Part shown: positions 24,904 through 34,469 of the stretch, piece by piece
Layout: each line of letters opens with the position of its first letter
How positions within the stretch are numbered: the stretch's first letter is position 1
Assembly (NCBI RefSeq): GCF_014838715.1
Contig: NZ_CP061947.1
Location: forward strand, 5,880,001-5,944,000
Length of the DNA: 64,000 nt
From: Algoriphagus sp. Y33
GTDB lineage: Bacteria > Bacteroidota > Bacteroidia > Cytophagales > Cyclobacteriaceae
Reading direction: 5' to 3'
Program-made: the position numbers and the translations under genes
The notes under the pieces: generated by a model
Database searches by the model: none
Told to the model about the DNA's origin: nothing
Seen by the model: only the letters and a program-made list of their open reading frames with translations

Positions 24904-26070
24904 TTATTTAATAATTGGAATCAATTTCACCATCAATCCACTGCCTTGGGTGATTGCATAGATGTAGCCGTCCGGACTTTGAGAAACCTGGCGTACCCGA
25001 CCGATATCCTGAAGCATCACCTCTTGGGATAAAGCTTTTGATCCATCCATGTCCACTCGATTGATGTGCATTTTGGCCAGTGCTCCAATTAGTATATCGC
25101 CCTTCCATGCAGGATACTTGTCTGAAGTTACCATCGTTATACCTGAGGTGGCAATGGACGGAACATAATAGGTCAAAGGTTGCTCCATTCCTTCTTTTTC
25201 CTGGATATCTGATATGGGGGTTCCATCATAGTCTATGCCCCACGTGATCACCGGCCAGCCGTAATTTTTGCCTTTTTCGATCAGGTTCAACTCATCACCA
25301 CCTTGAGGGCCATGTTCGGCAGCGTACAGCTTATTGTTTTCCTTGTCGAAATACATTCCTTGGGGATTTCTGTTGCCAAAAGTCCAGATCGAAGGCATAG
25401 CCCCTTCCGTAGCTACAAATGGATTGTCTGTCGGGATTCTTCCGTCGTCATGAATTCGGTGGATTTTTCCATGGGAATTAGTTAAGTCTTGGGCATTGGA
25501 AGGAGTGTCTCCACGCTCTCCGCTGGAGTAGTAAAGATAACCATCATTGTCAAATACGATTCGACTTCCCAGATGTCTACCGCCTTTCCAAGCAGGCAGA
25601 GACTGGATAAGTTCTTCTTGATTGACAGCATTGTTGCCTTCCAATTTGAATCTCATGATAGTAGTAGAAGAAGTGCTATCAGGCATCGGTTTGCCATAGG
25701 ATATATAGATCCAGCCATTTTCATCGAAATTAGGATGAGCTGCTATATCCAAAAGTCCAGATTGGTTTACTGTCCAAACTTCTGGAAGTCCCTGGATTTT
25801 CTCTCCTGTAAACTTATCGTCTTTGAAAATCAGAACTTCACCTTTTTTCTCAGTGACCAGCATTCTGCCGTCAGTAAGCCAGGTCATTCCCCAAGGGTTA
25901 TCAAACTCTGTATAGAGCGTGTCGACGTTGACCGGCATCTTTTCAGTTTGAATGGCATGGGTCTCGTCGATAGGCTCGACTTTAACTTCTTCTTTTGAAG
26001 AACATGAAGTCCAACTAGACAGTCCAGCAGCCAGAAAGGCAATAGGCAAATAGCGATTGATAGTTTTCAT
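24904..26070 (-). CDS. PQQ-type glucose/sorbosone dehydrogenase lipoprotein
   Basis: A 388-residue six-bladed propeller of the GSDH (soluble aldose sugar dehydrogenase, Yli-like) family. It is lipid-anchored: leader MKTINRYLPIAFLAAGLSSW then TSCSS. Family blocks include NPWGMTWLTDGRMLVTEKKG, GLLDIAAHPNFDENGWIYIS, GGRHLGSRIVFDNDGYLYYS and NPQGMYFDKENNKLYAAEHG. Such enzymes oxidise sugars in the periplasm with PQQ as cofactor. The start is the ATG at 26070; the open frame upstream is a dispersed leader repeat. Confidence 0.9.
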   Translation of the reverse strand: MKTINRYLPIAFLAAGLSSWTSCSSKEEVKVEPIDETHAIQTEKMPVNVDTLYTEFDNPWGMTWLTDGRMLVTEKKGEVLIFKDDKFTGEKIQGLPEVWTVNQSGLLDIAAHPNFDENGWIYISYGKPMPDSTSSTTIMRFKLEGNNAVNQEELIQSLPAWKGGRHLGSRIVFDNDGYLYYSSGERGDTPSNAQDLTNSHGKIHRIHDDGRIPTDNPFVATEGAMPSIWTFGNRNPQGMYFDKENNKLYAAEHGPQGGDELNLIEKGKNYGWPVITWGIDYDGTPISDIQEKEGMEQPLTYYVPSIATSGITMVTSDKYPAWKGDILIGALAKMHINRVDMDGSKALSQEVMLQDIGRVRQVSQSPDGYIYAITQGSGLMVKLIPIIK

Positions 26071-26171
26071 CTGTTTATAATTGTTTTTTAGCTGCCGGAT
26101 GGAATCTTGCATGGGGGAAATAATCATCGTAGCGTGTGATCTCGTAGATACGGGACCATGTTCGATTTCAT
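26068..26171 (-). repeat. Dispersed leader repeat, copy L2
   Basis: On the minus strand it begins ATGAAATCGAACATG, contains CCATGCAAGATTCCAT, and ends AATTATAAACAGATGAAAA at the start codon of the sugar dehydrogenase gene. It matches L1 before the HAD phosphatase gene almost base for base in these blocks, although the two genes are unrelated. Confidence 0.7.
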
Positions 26172-26238
26172 AGCATATAAATGAGAATGCAAGATAAACG
26201 ACATTTTACGATTCCTGTGTTTTTTTTACACCTACTGC

Positions 26239-27276
26239 TTATAGAAGGGGCTTTTCTACAGCTGATGACATCATTGATTCTGCTTCTTTTACCATGTCGG
26301 AAGAGCCAATCAATAGAGGGGTTCTTTGGTGAAGGGACGTCGGTATGATCTCCAGAATTCGTTGAGTTCCATCTGTAGCCATTGCGCCGGCTTGCTCTGC
26401 GATCAATGCCAATGCATTGGCCTCATAGAGCAAACGAAGCTTTCCTGAAGGATTCTTTTTGGTAGCAGGGTACAGGTAGATTCCGCCTTTTAGTAGGTTT
26501 CTATGGAAATCAGCGACAAGGGAGCCAATGTATCTTGCTGCGTATTTTCTTTCCTTGCATTCGTTGACATAAGCCTTGATTCCTTCTTCCCACTCTTTTT
26601 GGGTTCCTTCATTTACGGAGTAGATTTCCCCGTTTTTTGGAGCCTGAATATTTGGATGGGAAAGGAAGAATTCACCTAGTGATTGCTCATAAGTGAAGCC
26701 GTTCACCCCAAAGCATGTAGTGTACACCAGCATAGTGGAAGAGCCATAGAGTACATATCCTGCCGCAACCTGCTCTGTGCCTGCCTGCATGATATCTTCT
26801 GTTTGAATAGGGCTTCCGACAGGGGTTCTTCTGCGGTAAATAGAGAAAATCGTCCCTATGCTGATGTTGACATCAATATTTGAGCTTCCGTCAAGCGGGT
26901 CAATGGCCACTACATACTTGCCTGAACTGTTTTGTAAATCAATGACAGAATCTTCCTCTTCTGAAACTATGGCACAGACTTCGCCACCTTTACTCAAGGC
27001 ACGCATAAATCGAATATTTGCTATGACATCCAGTTTTTGCTGCTCTTCGCCTTGTATGTTGACTTGGCCGAAAGCTCCTCCGATGTTCGATAGTCCTGCA
27101 CGTGTAGTTTCACGATTTACTATCTTAGCGGCTAGTGCTATGTCTCGCAGCAGTTGTGAAAGTTCGCCTGAAGCAAAAGGGAAATCGCTTTGCTTGAGTT
27201 TGATGAAGCGGTCAAGTGTAGTACCTACAGAGTAGGCCAAACCGCTTTGATCTGGCTGATAAGGTAGAGTTTTCAT
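26239..27276 (-). CDS. fbp: Fructose-1,6-bisphosphatase, class 1
   Basis: The gluconeogenic phosphatase converting fructose-1,6-bisphosphate to fructose-6-phosphate. The 345-residue protein has the metal-binding motif [20 protein letters not shown] (about residues 126-145), the upstream [10 protein letters not shown] and the C-terminal [20 protein letters not shown]. It is monocistronic and divergent from the second aspartate kinase gene. Confidence 0.96.
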   Translation of the reverse strand: MKTLPYQPDQSGLAYSVGTTLDRFIKLKQSDFPFASGELSQLLRDIALAAKIVNRETTRAGLSNIGGAFGQVNIQGEEQQKLDVIANIRFMRALSKGGEVCAIVSEEEDSVIDLQNSSGKYVVAIDPLDGSSNIDVNISIGTIFSIYRRRTPVGSPIQTEDIMQAGTEQVAAGYVLYGSSTMLVYTTCFGVNGFTYEQSLGEFFLSHPNIQAPKNGEIYSVNEGTQKEWEEGIKAYVNECKERKYAARYIGSLVADFHRNLLKGGIYLYPATKKNPSGKLRLLYEANALALIAEQAGAMATDGTQRILEIIPTSLHQRTPLLIGSSDMVKEAESMMSSAVEKPLL

Positions 27277-27333
27277 ATATTGGAATAGTTCAATTGGTGG
27301 TTTGATTCTCTTGAAAAATAAGCAAATATTTTA

Positions 27334-28602
27334 ATGACCAAAACTCAAATTTACAAATTTGGAGGGGCATCAGTAAAAGATGTGTTTGCAGTGCAAAACT
27401 TGGCTGTTATTCTCCGTAATCGATTGCGAAATAATTTTGTGATTGTGGTCTCAGCCATGGGGAAAACCACCAATCACTTGGAGAATATTCTGTCTCTCAA
27501 ATTGGAGAATCGGGATTATTCTATGAATAGTACAATTTTAAAAAGCTTCCATTTAGATATTTGCACGGCGTTGTTTCCGCAAGGACATGTGGTTTTTCCG
27601 AAAATCGAGAATTATTTCATCCAACTCCATCATGCGCTTGAAAAGCCTATTTCCAAGGACAACTACGATGAGTATTATGACCGGATAATCGGTTTTGGTG
27701 AATTGCTTTCTTCACGGATAGTGATGGAGTATTTATGCTCTCAAAATTTACTTGTTCTTTGGCAAGATGCCCGGGAGCTGATATGTACCGATAGTGATTT
27801 CCGCTTTGCGAAGATAAATTGGGAGAGGACCCGTGCTAATTGCCAGTCTCAACTGAAGCCAAAGCTGACACAGTTTCCCGTTTTGACTCAGGGGTTTATC
27901 GGGGCTGATAATATAGGCAGACCTACTACATTGGGACGGGAGGGCTCAGATTTCACCGCTGCGATTTTGGCTGCGAGTCTTGAAGCAGGATCTGTCACCA
28001 TCTGGAAAGATGTTCCCGGTGTTCTGAATGCAGATCCGAAGATTTTTGTAGGGACCACTCTTTTTGCTGAGTTGGATTACGGGCAAGCTGCAGAAATGAC
28101 TTTTTACGGTGCATCTGTGATTCATCCCAAGACAATTAAGCCCTTGGCAAATTCAGGCATCCCGCTTTTTGTGAAGTCTTTTCTCAATCCGGATGAGCCG
28201 GGGACTAAAATCTATTCGCGGGCCAAGGCTGAACAGGTACCCACATTTATTTTGAAAAAGAACCAGGTCCTTGTGAGTTTTAAAGTGACAGACTTCACCT
28301 TTATTGAGGAGAAACATATCCATCAAGTTTATGAACAATTGCAGGGACTAAAGCTGCGCGTGAATATGCTACAGACTTCTGCAATTTCCATCTCTATAGT
28401 GATCGATTCCCAGTTGTTTAAGCTGGAGAAACTGCTTTCAAAGCTTAATAGGCATTTTGAAATTAGGTATAACGAAGGACTTGAGCTACTCACTGTACTT
28501 CATCCGAAAAATGATTCTATATCAACGCTATTAGAAGGCTATGAGGTGCTATTAGAGCAAAGCACAAGGAATACGGTTCAGATCGTCCGAAGGATAAAAT
28601 AA
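27334..28602 (+). CDS. lysC: Monofunctional aspartate kinase
   Basis: Phosphorylates aspartate at the head of the Lys/Met/Thr pathway. The 422-residue protein starts MTKTQIYKFGGASVKDVFAV and contains TLGREGSDFTAAILAASLEA; the C-terminal ~120 residues form a regulatory ACT-like region with weaker conservation. It is separate from the ThrA fusion at 15.3 kb, so the strain has at least two aspartate kinase genes, probably under different feedback control. The symbol lysC is assigned by type; no lysine genes are adjacent. Confidence 0.92.
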   Translation: MTKTQIYKFGGASVKDVFAVQNLAVILRNRLRNNFVIVVSAMGKTTNHLENILSLKLENRDYSMNSTILKSFHLDICTALFPQGHVVFPKIENYFIQLHHALEKPISKDNYDEYYDRIIGFGELLSSRIVMEYLCSQNLLVLWQDARELICTDSDFRFAKINWERTRANCQSQLKPKLTQFPVLTQGFIGADNIGRPTTLGREGSDFTAAILAASLEAGSVTIWKDVPGVLNADPKIFVGTTLFAELDYGQAAEMTFYGASVIHPKTIKPLANSGIPLFVKSFLNPDEPGTKIYSRAKAEQVPTFILKKNQVLVSFKVTDFTFIEEKHIHQVYEQLQGLKLRVNMLQTSAISISIVIDSQLFKLEKLLSKLNRHFEIRYNEGLELLTVLHPKNDSISTLLEGYEVLLEQSTRNTVQIVRRIK

Positions 28603-28688
28603 GCTTTATAAAAGTCATTTATGAATGGGTGAGGGTATTTGGACAAAAATCAATATTTTCAGGTTATCCGAACTCAAAAACCTAAATC

Positions 28689-29813
28689 ATGAAAACCAGA
28701 AGATTATTTTTGCAAAAGGCCAGTCTGTCAGCTATGGCATTGGCTGTACCTGCTTTTAACCCTCTTTCAGCTATGACAAATTCTATGAATATTGTTTCCA
28801 AAGATTCCGAAGTACTTCGAGTTGCCATTATGGGCTTGGGAAGCTATGGTACAAGAGTCGCGGAAGCGATTCAAGATTGTAATCGTGTAAAACTTGTTGG
28901 AGTGATCAGCGGCACTCCTTCCAAAGTGGAAGATTGGAAATCAACCTATAATATCCCTGCTAAGAACTGTTACGATTACGATAATTTCGATGCGATAAAA
29001 GATAATCCTGATATCGATGCCGTATACGTAATCACTCCCAATGCCTTGCACAAAGATCAGGTAATCCGGGTGGCAAAAGCTGGGAAGCATGCTATCTGTG
29101 AAAAGCCTATGGCTATCAGTGCAGAAGATGGGCAGGCCATGGTAGATGCTTGTAAAACAGCCGGCGTTCATCTACTGATAGGTTATCGTATGCACTTTGA
29201 GCCGAATACACTGGAAGTGATCAGGATGCGTAAAGATGGAGAATTGGGAGAAATTCGATTCTTCCAGGGCTTATGTGGTTTTGTGATCGGCGACCCAACT
29301 CAGTGGCGCTTGGATCGGATACTTTCAGGTGGAGGAGCGATGATGGATATTGGGATTTATGCTATTAACGGAGCAAGATATATGATAGGCGAAGAGCCGA
29401 TATGGGTGACCGCTCAAGAGGTGAAAACCGATTCTGAAAAATTTAAAGAAGGAATAGACGAGACGATTACCTTCCAACTTGGCTTTCCTAATGGGGTGAT
29501 TGCTTCATGTCTTTCCACCTATAACATGAATAATCTGGATAGATTTTATCTCAATGGCAGTAATGGCTGGGTAGAAATGCAGCCTTCCACTGGCTACGGG
29601 CCTATTGAGGGGCAGACTCATGCCGGTCCCCTGACAGAACCCATTGTTACTCATCAGACTGTACAGATGGATGAGATGGCTGCAATTATTTTTGAGGGGA
29701 AACAACCTGAAGTCCCTGTAAATGGTGAAGAGGGCGTAAAAGATATGAAAATTATAGATGCAATTTTCGAGGCTGTGAAAACGGGTGAGAAGGTGGCTTT
29801 AAACTTAAGTTAA
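28689..29813 (+). CDS. Gfo/Idh/MocA family oxidoreductase
   Basis: A 374-residue NAD(P)-dependent oxidoreductase related to glucose-fructose oxidoreductase. The N-terminus MKTRRLFLQKASLSAMALAV is a probable Tat signal (RR followed by a hydrophobic stretch). Then come the Rossmann motif VAIMGLGSYGTRVAEAI, the catalytic-lysine motif CEKPMAIS, and GGGAMMDIGIYAINGARYMI in the C-terminal domain. It is probably periplasmic, with a sugar-type substrate that cannot be specified. Single gene. Confidence 0.9.
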   Translation: MKTRRLFLQKASLSAMALAVPAFNPLSAMTNSMNIVSKDSEVLRVAIMGLGSYGTRVAEAIQDCNRVKLVGVISGTPSKVEDWKSTYNIPAKNCYDYDNFDAIKDNPDIDAVYVITPNALHKDQVIRVAKAGKHAICEKPMAISAEDGQAMVDACKTAGVHLLIGYRMHFEPNTLEVIRMRKDGELGEIRFFQGLCGFVIGDPTQWRLDRILSGGGAMMDIGIYAINGARYMIGEEPIWVTAQEVKTDSEKFKEGIDETITFQLGFPNGVIASCLSTYNMNNLDRFYLNGSNGWVEMQPSTGYGPIEGQTHAGPLTEPIVTHQTVQMDEMAAIIFEGKQPEVPVNGEEGVKDMKIIDAIFEAVKTGEKVALNLS

Positions 29814-29827
29814 GGCATATTGGCAAT

Positions 29828-29878
29828 CGGCCTATTTTACCAATTGATAGATTCATTTAATTAAGGGAAGATAGGCCG
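29828..29878. other. Inverted repeat after the oxidoreductase gene
   Basis: CGGCCTAT (29828-29835) and ATAGGCCG (29871-29878) are perfect complements but are separated by 35 bases. There is no T-run, so a terminator role is doubtful. Confidence 0.35.
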
Positions 29879-29981
29879 TTCCAACAAGATTCAGATATAC
29901 AAGTAACGGAAATGGGCGTAGAAACCTTGCTGATTTTAAAAATCCATTCAGTATAAATAACTGTATGTGAGGTTGTTATGG

Positions 29982-30467
29982 TTAGGCGTAGAGCTGGTGA
30001 GTGGCTTTTACCTGGGTAAGAAAACTATCGATAGCTTCATCCAAAATCTGATATATTTCCTCAAATCCTTCTTCTCCACCATAGTACGGGTCAGGAACAG
30101 ACATCCCCTGAGTCTCAGCCACAAAATTCCGCATCAGGTGGATTTCTTTGTCAGCAAAGCCGTATCGTACTTTTAGATTGTTTAGATTTCGTAGGTTATT
30201 GTCATCCATTGCCAAGATGTACTCAAAATCTCTAAAATCCGTGCGGTTTACTTGCCTGCTTCGATGATAGAGTGGGAGATTGTATTTGGAAGCACATTTT
30301 ATTGTCCGTTCATCAGGCAGTTCACCAATGTGAAAATCAGAAGTCCCGGCACTATCACATTTGAATTGTGACTCCATGCCTGCTAGCTTTACTTTGCTAT
30401 TGAAAATAGCTTCAGCTAAGGGAGACCTGCAGATATTGCCAAGACAAACAAATAAAACTCTAATCAT
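29982..30467 (-). CDS. Low-molecular-weight protein-tyrosine phosphatase
   Basis: A 161-residue LMW-PTP. The active-site P-loop is VLFVCLGNICRSPLAEAIF (C-x5-R-S) at the extreme N-terminus, and the general-acid motif is DPYYGGEEGFEEIY near residue 130. These enzymes dephosphorylate tyrosine kinases of capsule export or small metabolites; no kinase gene is nearby. Monocistronic. Confidence 0.93.
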   Translation of the reverse strand: MIRVLFVCLGNICRSPLAEAIFNSKVKLAGMESQFKCDSAGTSDFHIGELPDERTIKCASKYNLPLYHRSRQVNRTDFRDFEYILAMDDNNLRNLNNLKVRYGFADKEIHLMRNFVAETQGMSVPDPYYGGEEGFEEIYQILDEAIDSFLTQVKATHQLYA

Positions 30468-30660
30468 ATTGCGTTAACTCTGAACTTAACTAGCTTCTTG
30501 AAAAAACGAGGGCTTTGTAAAGTAGCAAATTCTATGGGGAAATGCACGGTACAGTTGGTGTTTTTTTTGTCAAAAAGCATAAAACTGACTACTAATAATC
30601 CTTCAAGGTGTAAATTATTGTGAATAAAACTATTTCCAGTCAAATGGCTACTTTTGACGA

Positions 30661-31905
30661 ATGAAATGGATTTATAGAATCGGGATATTTTTTGCCAGGA
30701 TACTTTTGCCCCTGGCAGGACTGTTTATCCCCAAAATTAGGCATTTCTTAGCTGGGAGAAAAAATCTATTTCAGAGACTAGAAGGTTTCAGATCCAAAAG
30801 CCCAGGTGAGTTGGCGTGGTTTCATGTGGCTTCTTTAGGAGAATATGAGCAGGCAAAACCTGTCATTGCTGAATTGAAGCAGGTGAGTCCCAGTTATTTA
30901 ATTGCAGTAAGTTTTTTTAGTCCATCAGGCTTTGACAACGTGGTCAAGAAGCCGCAACCCAATGTTGATTTTATCACCTATATGCCTCTGGACAGCAAAA
31001 AACAAGCAGAAAAATTCGTTACTGTTTTGAACCCCAGCCTTACTTTTTTTATCAAGTATGATCTTTGGTATCACCATATAATGGCTGTCAAAGCCAGAGA
31101 AATACCGCTTTTCCTTTTTTCAGCGGCTTTCCGACCGGATCAAATCTATTTCCGGAGAGATGGGTTTTTTAGAAACATTCTGTTTCAATTCGACTATATT
31201 TTTTCCCAAAATCAGGCTACATTGGACTTACTGAAATCAGTTGACTATCCGAATGCGAGTGTTGCCGGTGACACGCGTTTTGACCGAGTGGCTGAAACTG
31301 CAAAGAACTATAAAGAGTTTCCAGAACTGGTTAAATGGGTAGGGGATAGGCCGACTATAGTAGCGGGATCTGTATGGCAAGAGGACATGGATCTCTTGAT
31401 CCCCTTGATGAATGCCAATCGGGATTACCGGTGGATTATTGCGCCGCATGATTTGAATCCTGAGCCAATGAACCGTTGGTCTGAACATTTGTCGCTGAAA
31501 ACTTCCAAGTATTCTCAATGGGATCCGGAATTTTGTCCAGATGTACTTTTTATTGATAATATTGGGATGCTAAGTTCATTGTATCAATTTGCCAGAGTGG
31601 CCTATGTGGGCGGTGCTTTTGGCAAAGGACTTCATAATATTTTGGAGCCCTTGGGTTTCGGTGTCCCGGTGATTTTTGGCAAATTAAGAAGATTAACTAA
31701 ATTCCCTGAATCAGCTGAAAGTCAGGAGAATGGATGTGGATTTGAGGTCAGTGATGTAGAAAGTTTGAGGGTGGTTTTTGAGAGATTGGAACAGCCTGAT
31801 TTTTATGGGCAAAGTACTGATTCGGCTCAAAAATGGGTAAAAATGAATATAGGCGCAGCGGCGAAAATTATTAATAAGGTGGAAAAGTTGACTTCTAAGG
31901 CATGA
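30661..31905 (+). CDS. kdtA: 3-deoxy-D-manno-octulosonic acid (Kdo) transferase
   Basis: WaaA/KdtA attaches Kdo to lipid A precursor at the inner membrane. The 414-residue protein has an N-terminal membrane anchor (MKWIYRIGIFFARILLPLAG), the GT30 block WFHVASLGEYEQAKPVI, IKYDLWYHHI, and the donor-site region AYVGGAFGKGLHNILEPLGF. Its stop codon lies within the start of leader repeat L3, which leads into rsgA. Confidence 0.95.
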   Translation: MKWIYRIGIFFARILLPLAGLFIPKIRHFLAGRKNLFQRLEGFRSKSPGELAWFHVASLGEYEQAKPVIAELKQVSPSYLIAVSFFSPSGFDNVVKKPQPNVDFITYMPLDSKKQAEKFVTVLNPSLTFFIKYDLWYHHIMAVKAREIPLFLFSAAFRPDQIYFRRDGFFRNILFQFDYIFSQNQATLDLLKSVDYPNASVAGDTRFDRVAETAKNYKEFPELVKWVGDRPTIVAGSVWQEDMDLLIPLMNANRDYRWIIAPHDLNPEPMNRWSEHLSLKTSKYSQWDPEFCPDVLFIDNIGMLSSLYQFARVAYVGGAFGKGLHNILEPLGFGVPVIFGKLRRLTKFPESAESQENGCGFEVSDVESLRVVFERLEQPDFYGQSTDSAQKWVKMNIGAAAKIINKVEKLTSKA

Positions 31906-32041
31906 AATCGAGCATGATTAGGTGCAATAAAGAGGTTTGGTTTTTAACTATGCAACACTCCCTGTCTGTAGTGCAGGCGGGCATCCCGTTTCCTACGTCG
32001 CAGGACAGTTTATGGCCATTGAAAGAAATTAGAAGCATATG
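31902..32041 (+). repeat. Dispersed leader repeat, copy L3
   Basis: It begins ATGAAATCGAGCATG, overlapping the kdtA stop codon, continues with GCGGGCATCCCGTTTCCT and CGTCGCAGGACAG, then TTTATGGCCATTGAAAG, and ends in CATATGAAAG at the rsgA start. The first block matches L1/L2 and the rest matches L4. Confidence 0.62.
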
Positions 32042-32962
32042 AAAGGAAGAGTGATTAAATCCACTGGGAGCTGGTATTTGGTGCAGTCCGACGGAGAAGT
32101 CGTTGCTTCAAGATTGAAGGGGAAGTTTAAGCAGGACGACCTTAAGTTGACCAATCCAATTGCTGTGGGGGACTGGGTGTTATTGGCAAAAGAAGAAAAT
32201 CAGGAGACTGCAGTGATTTCGGATATTTTACCCAGAGAGAATTATGTGATCCGAAAGTCAACCCGAAAGCAGCATTTTTCCCATATCATTGCCAGCAATC
32301 TCGATCAGGCGATTCTTGTCATTACAATGAAAAGTCCGAGGACATCCTTGGGATTTATAGATAGATTTTTGGTCAGCACAGAGAGCTTTCGGATTCCGGC
32401 AATCTTGGTTGTGAATAAAATGGATCAAATGTCAGGAGAGAAGGCGGAGGATTGGCTATTGGATATTCACAAGATCTATGAGCCTCTGGGATATCAGGTA
32501 ATTGAAGTGTCTGCCCTCAAAGAAGAGAATCTGAAGGATAAATTCAATTCGGTCTTAGCCGGTAAGTCAACTTTAATCTCGGGACATTCTGGAGTGGGGA
32601 AGTCTACCTTGCTCAATGCACTGGTTCCCGAAGCAGCTCAGCATACCAAAGAGGTTTCCGGATTTACTTCCAAAGGGGTGCATACCACTACTTTCGCCGA
32701 ACTTTTTGCCTTAGAGAACGGCGGTGATCTCATCGATACTCCGGGGATCAAGGAGTTTGGGATTTTGGATATAGAGGATAACGAACTTTCCCATTATTTT
32801 CCGGAAATGAGAAAATACCTGGGACAGTGCAAATACAATAATTGTCAGCATGTGAACGAACCCGGCTGTGTAGTGATCGACAAGGTAGAGGCAGGATTCA
32901 TTCATCCTTATCGCTACGAAAGTTATTTGAATATCCTCAATGAGGAGGATGACTACAGATAA
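32039..32962 (+). CDS. rsgA: Ribosome small-subunit GTPase RsgA
   Basis: RsgA is a circularly permuted GTPase for late 30S maturation. The 307-residue protein has an N-terminal OB fold, then G4 VVNKMDQM before G1 GHSGVGKSTLLNALV and G3 DTPGIKEFG, which is the permuted order. The C-terminal zinc finger is CKYNNCQHVNEPGC. The start ATG at 32039 is the terminal element of leader repeat L3. Confidence 0.96.
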   Translation: MKGRVIKSTGSWYLVQSDGEVVASRLKGKFKQDDLKLTNPIAVGDWVLLAKEENQETAVISDILPRENYVIRKSTRKQHFSHIIASNLDQAILVITMKSPRTSLGFIDRFLVSTESFRIPAILVVNKMDQMSGEKAEDWLLDIHKIYEPLGYQVIEVSALKEENLKDKFNSVLAGKSTLISGHSGVGKSTLLNALVPEAAQHTKEVSGFTSKGVHTTTFAELFALENGGDLIDTPGIKEFGILDIEDNELSHYFPEMRKYLGQCKYNNCQHVNEPGCVVIDKVEAGFIHPYRYESYLNILNEEDDYR

Positions 32963-33023
32963 GCTGTTTGTTTGATTTTGAATCCAAGTAGAATTGGCCT
33001 AATTTTCATTTTTGAAAAATACC

Positions 33024-33515
33024 ATGAGCGAAGTACTCAATCACCAGCAGATAAAGAAGAAAATAACCCGGATGGCTTATGAGATTTACGAAAGAAATCT
33101 CAACTCTAAAGGCGTTGTGTTTGCGGGGATTTCCGGAATGGGAGGAACCCTGGCCCAACTTCTTGCTGCAGAGCTAAAAGCAATCTCTCCACTTACAATT
33201 GAGCTGACCGAAGTTATTTTGGATAAAGTCCATGTTGCTTCGGAGCAAGTACAGCTTTCCGCTGCAATAGATTTGCAGGGAAAAACCCTGATTTTGGTGG
33301 ACGATGTGCTAAACACCGGAAAAACGTTGGTGTATGCGATGAAGCCTTTTTTGGAAGAAGAACTATATAAAATGGAAATAGCAGTGCTGGTCAATCGCAG
33401 CCATGGTCTTTTTCCGATTCGGCCGGATTACACGGGTTTCGAACTTTCCACTACGCTCAATGAACATATCAAGGTAGATTTCTCAGGAGACAATTACTTC
33501 GTTTATCTACACTAA
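33024..33515 (+). CDS. Phosphoribosyltransferase-fold protein
   Basis: A 163-residue type I PRTase with the PRPP-binding motif [18 protein letters not shown] (about residues 92-109) and a hood resembling PyrR/Hpt proteins ([20 protein letters not shown] near residue 31). It might act on a purine or pyrimidine base or regulate pyrimidine genes; neither can be decided. The start is the ATG at 33024. panB follows after five bases. Confidence 0.87.
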   Translation: MSEVLNHQQIKKKITRMAYEIYERNLNSKGVVFAGISGMGGTLAQLLAAELKAISPLTIELTEVILDKVHVASEQVQLSAAIDLQGKTLILVDDVLNTGKTLVYAMKPFLEEELYKMEIAVLVNRSHGLFPIRPDYTGFELSTTLNEHIKVDFSGDNYFVYLH

Positions 33516-33520
33516 TTACT

Positions 33521-34342
33521 ATGTCAGTACATTCCTCTGCAAACGTAAAAAGAATCACTACGCACATTCTTCAGGAGATGAAGGACCGTGGTGAGAAGAT
33601 CTCAATGCTCACAGCCTATGATTATTCCATGGCCAAAATCGTGGATGCAGCGGGGATCGATATTATTCTCGTGGGAGATTCTGCTTCCAATGTTATGGCG
33701 GGTCATGAGACTACCTTGCCTATTACGTTGGATCAGATGATTTATCATGCCTCTTCTGTAGTAAGAGCGGTGAGCAGAGCTTTCGTGGTAGTTGATATCC
33801 CTTTTGGTAGCTATCAGGGGAATAGCTCTGAGGCTTTGCGGTCAACTATCCGGATCATGAAAGAATCAGGCGCCCATGCTATAAAAGTGGAGGGTGGGTC
33901 TGAGATCAAAGAATCCGTAGCGAGGATACTAAGTGCTGGAGTACCTGTAATGGGGCACTTGGGATTGACTCCCCAGTCGATTTATAAGTTTGGGACTTAC
34001 ACTGTGAGAGCTAAAGAAGATACTGAAGCATCCAAGCTTTTGGAGGATGCAAAGCTTTTGGAAGAGTTGGGATGCTTCGCAATAGTGGTGGAAAAAATTC
34101 CTGCGGACCTGGCGAAGAAAGTAGCCGAATCAGTGTCCATACCAATTATCGGAATAGGTGCAGGAGGCGGTGTGGATGGTCAGGTGCTGGTCGTGCATGA
34201 TATGCTGGGAATCACTCAGGAATTCAAGCCGAGATTTTTGAGGCAATATGCCGATCTACAGGGAATTATGATGGATGCCTTTGGCCAATATATCAAAGAT
34301 GTGAAGAATAAGGACTTTCCAAATGAGCAGGAGAGCTATTGA
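33521..34342 (+). CDS. panB: 3-methyl-2-oxobutanoate hydroxymethyltransferase
   Basis: The first committed step of pantothenate (CoA) synthesis: transfers hydroxymethyl from 5,10-methylene-THF to alpha-ketoisovalerate. The 273-residue protein carries [47 protein letters not shown] and [15 protein letters not shown], the metal- and substrate-binding blocks. The C-terminus [20 protein letters not shown] is typical. It is followed directly by a strong terminator. Confidence 0.96.
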   Translation: MSVHSSANVKRITTHILQEMKDRGEKISMLTAYDYSMAKIVDAAGIDIILVGDSASNVMAGHETTLPITLDQMIYHASSVVRAVSRAFVVVDIPFGSYQGNSSEALRSTIRIMKESGAHAIKVEGGSEIKESVARILSAGVPVMGHLGLTPQSIYKFGTYTVRAKEDTEASKLLEDAKLLEELGCFAIVVEKIPADLAKKVAESVSIPIIGIGAGGGVDGQVLVVHDMLGITQEFKPRFLRQYADLQGIMMDAFGQYIKDVKNKDFPNEQESY

Positions 34343-34363
34343 GAATCGATGAGCTAAGCATAG

Positions 34364-34396
34364 AGGCTGTCTCATAGGAGAGACAGCCTTTTTTTG
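34364..34396 (+). terminator. Rho-independent terminator after panB
   Basis: Stem AGGCTGTCTC / GAGACAGCCT (10 perfect pairs, 6-base loop) followed by seven T, 21 bases after the panB stop. Confidence 0.92.
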
Positions 34397-34412
34397 CCAA
34401 TATGTAGGGCAG

Positions 34413-34451
34413 ATGCCGTATGGTGTACGGCATGACCATCTCATAATTTTG
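34413..34451 (+). promoter_or_regulatory. Palindrome and -7 box before the propeller gene
   Basis: ATGCCGTA-TGGTG-TACGGCAT is a perfect 8-base inverted repeat at 34413-34433. A consensus -7 box TAATTTTG follows at 34444-34451, 18 bases before the ATG at 34470. There is no clear TTTG at -33; the palindrome covers that region and could be an operator. Confidence 0.42.
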
Positions 34452-34469
34452 GGTAAAATCTCTTTAATT

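Noticed and set aside
29828..29878. Rho-independent terminator after the Gfo/Idh/MocA gene
   Set aside because: The arms are separated by 35 bases and there is no T-run.
32963..33523. Riboswitch before the phosphoribosyltransferase-panB pair
   Set aside because: The 61-base gap before the phosphoribosyltransferase gene and the 5-base gap before panB are too short and show no known riboswitch core.
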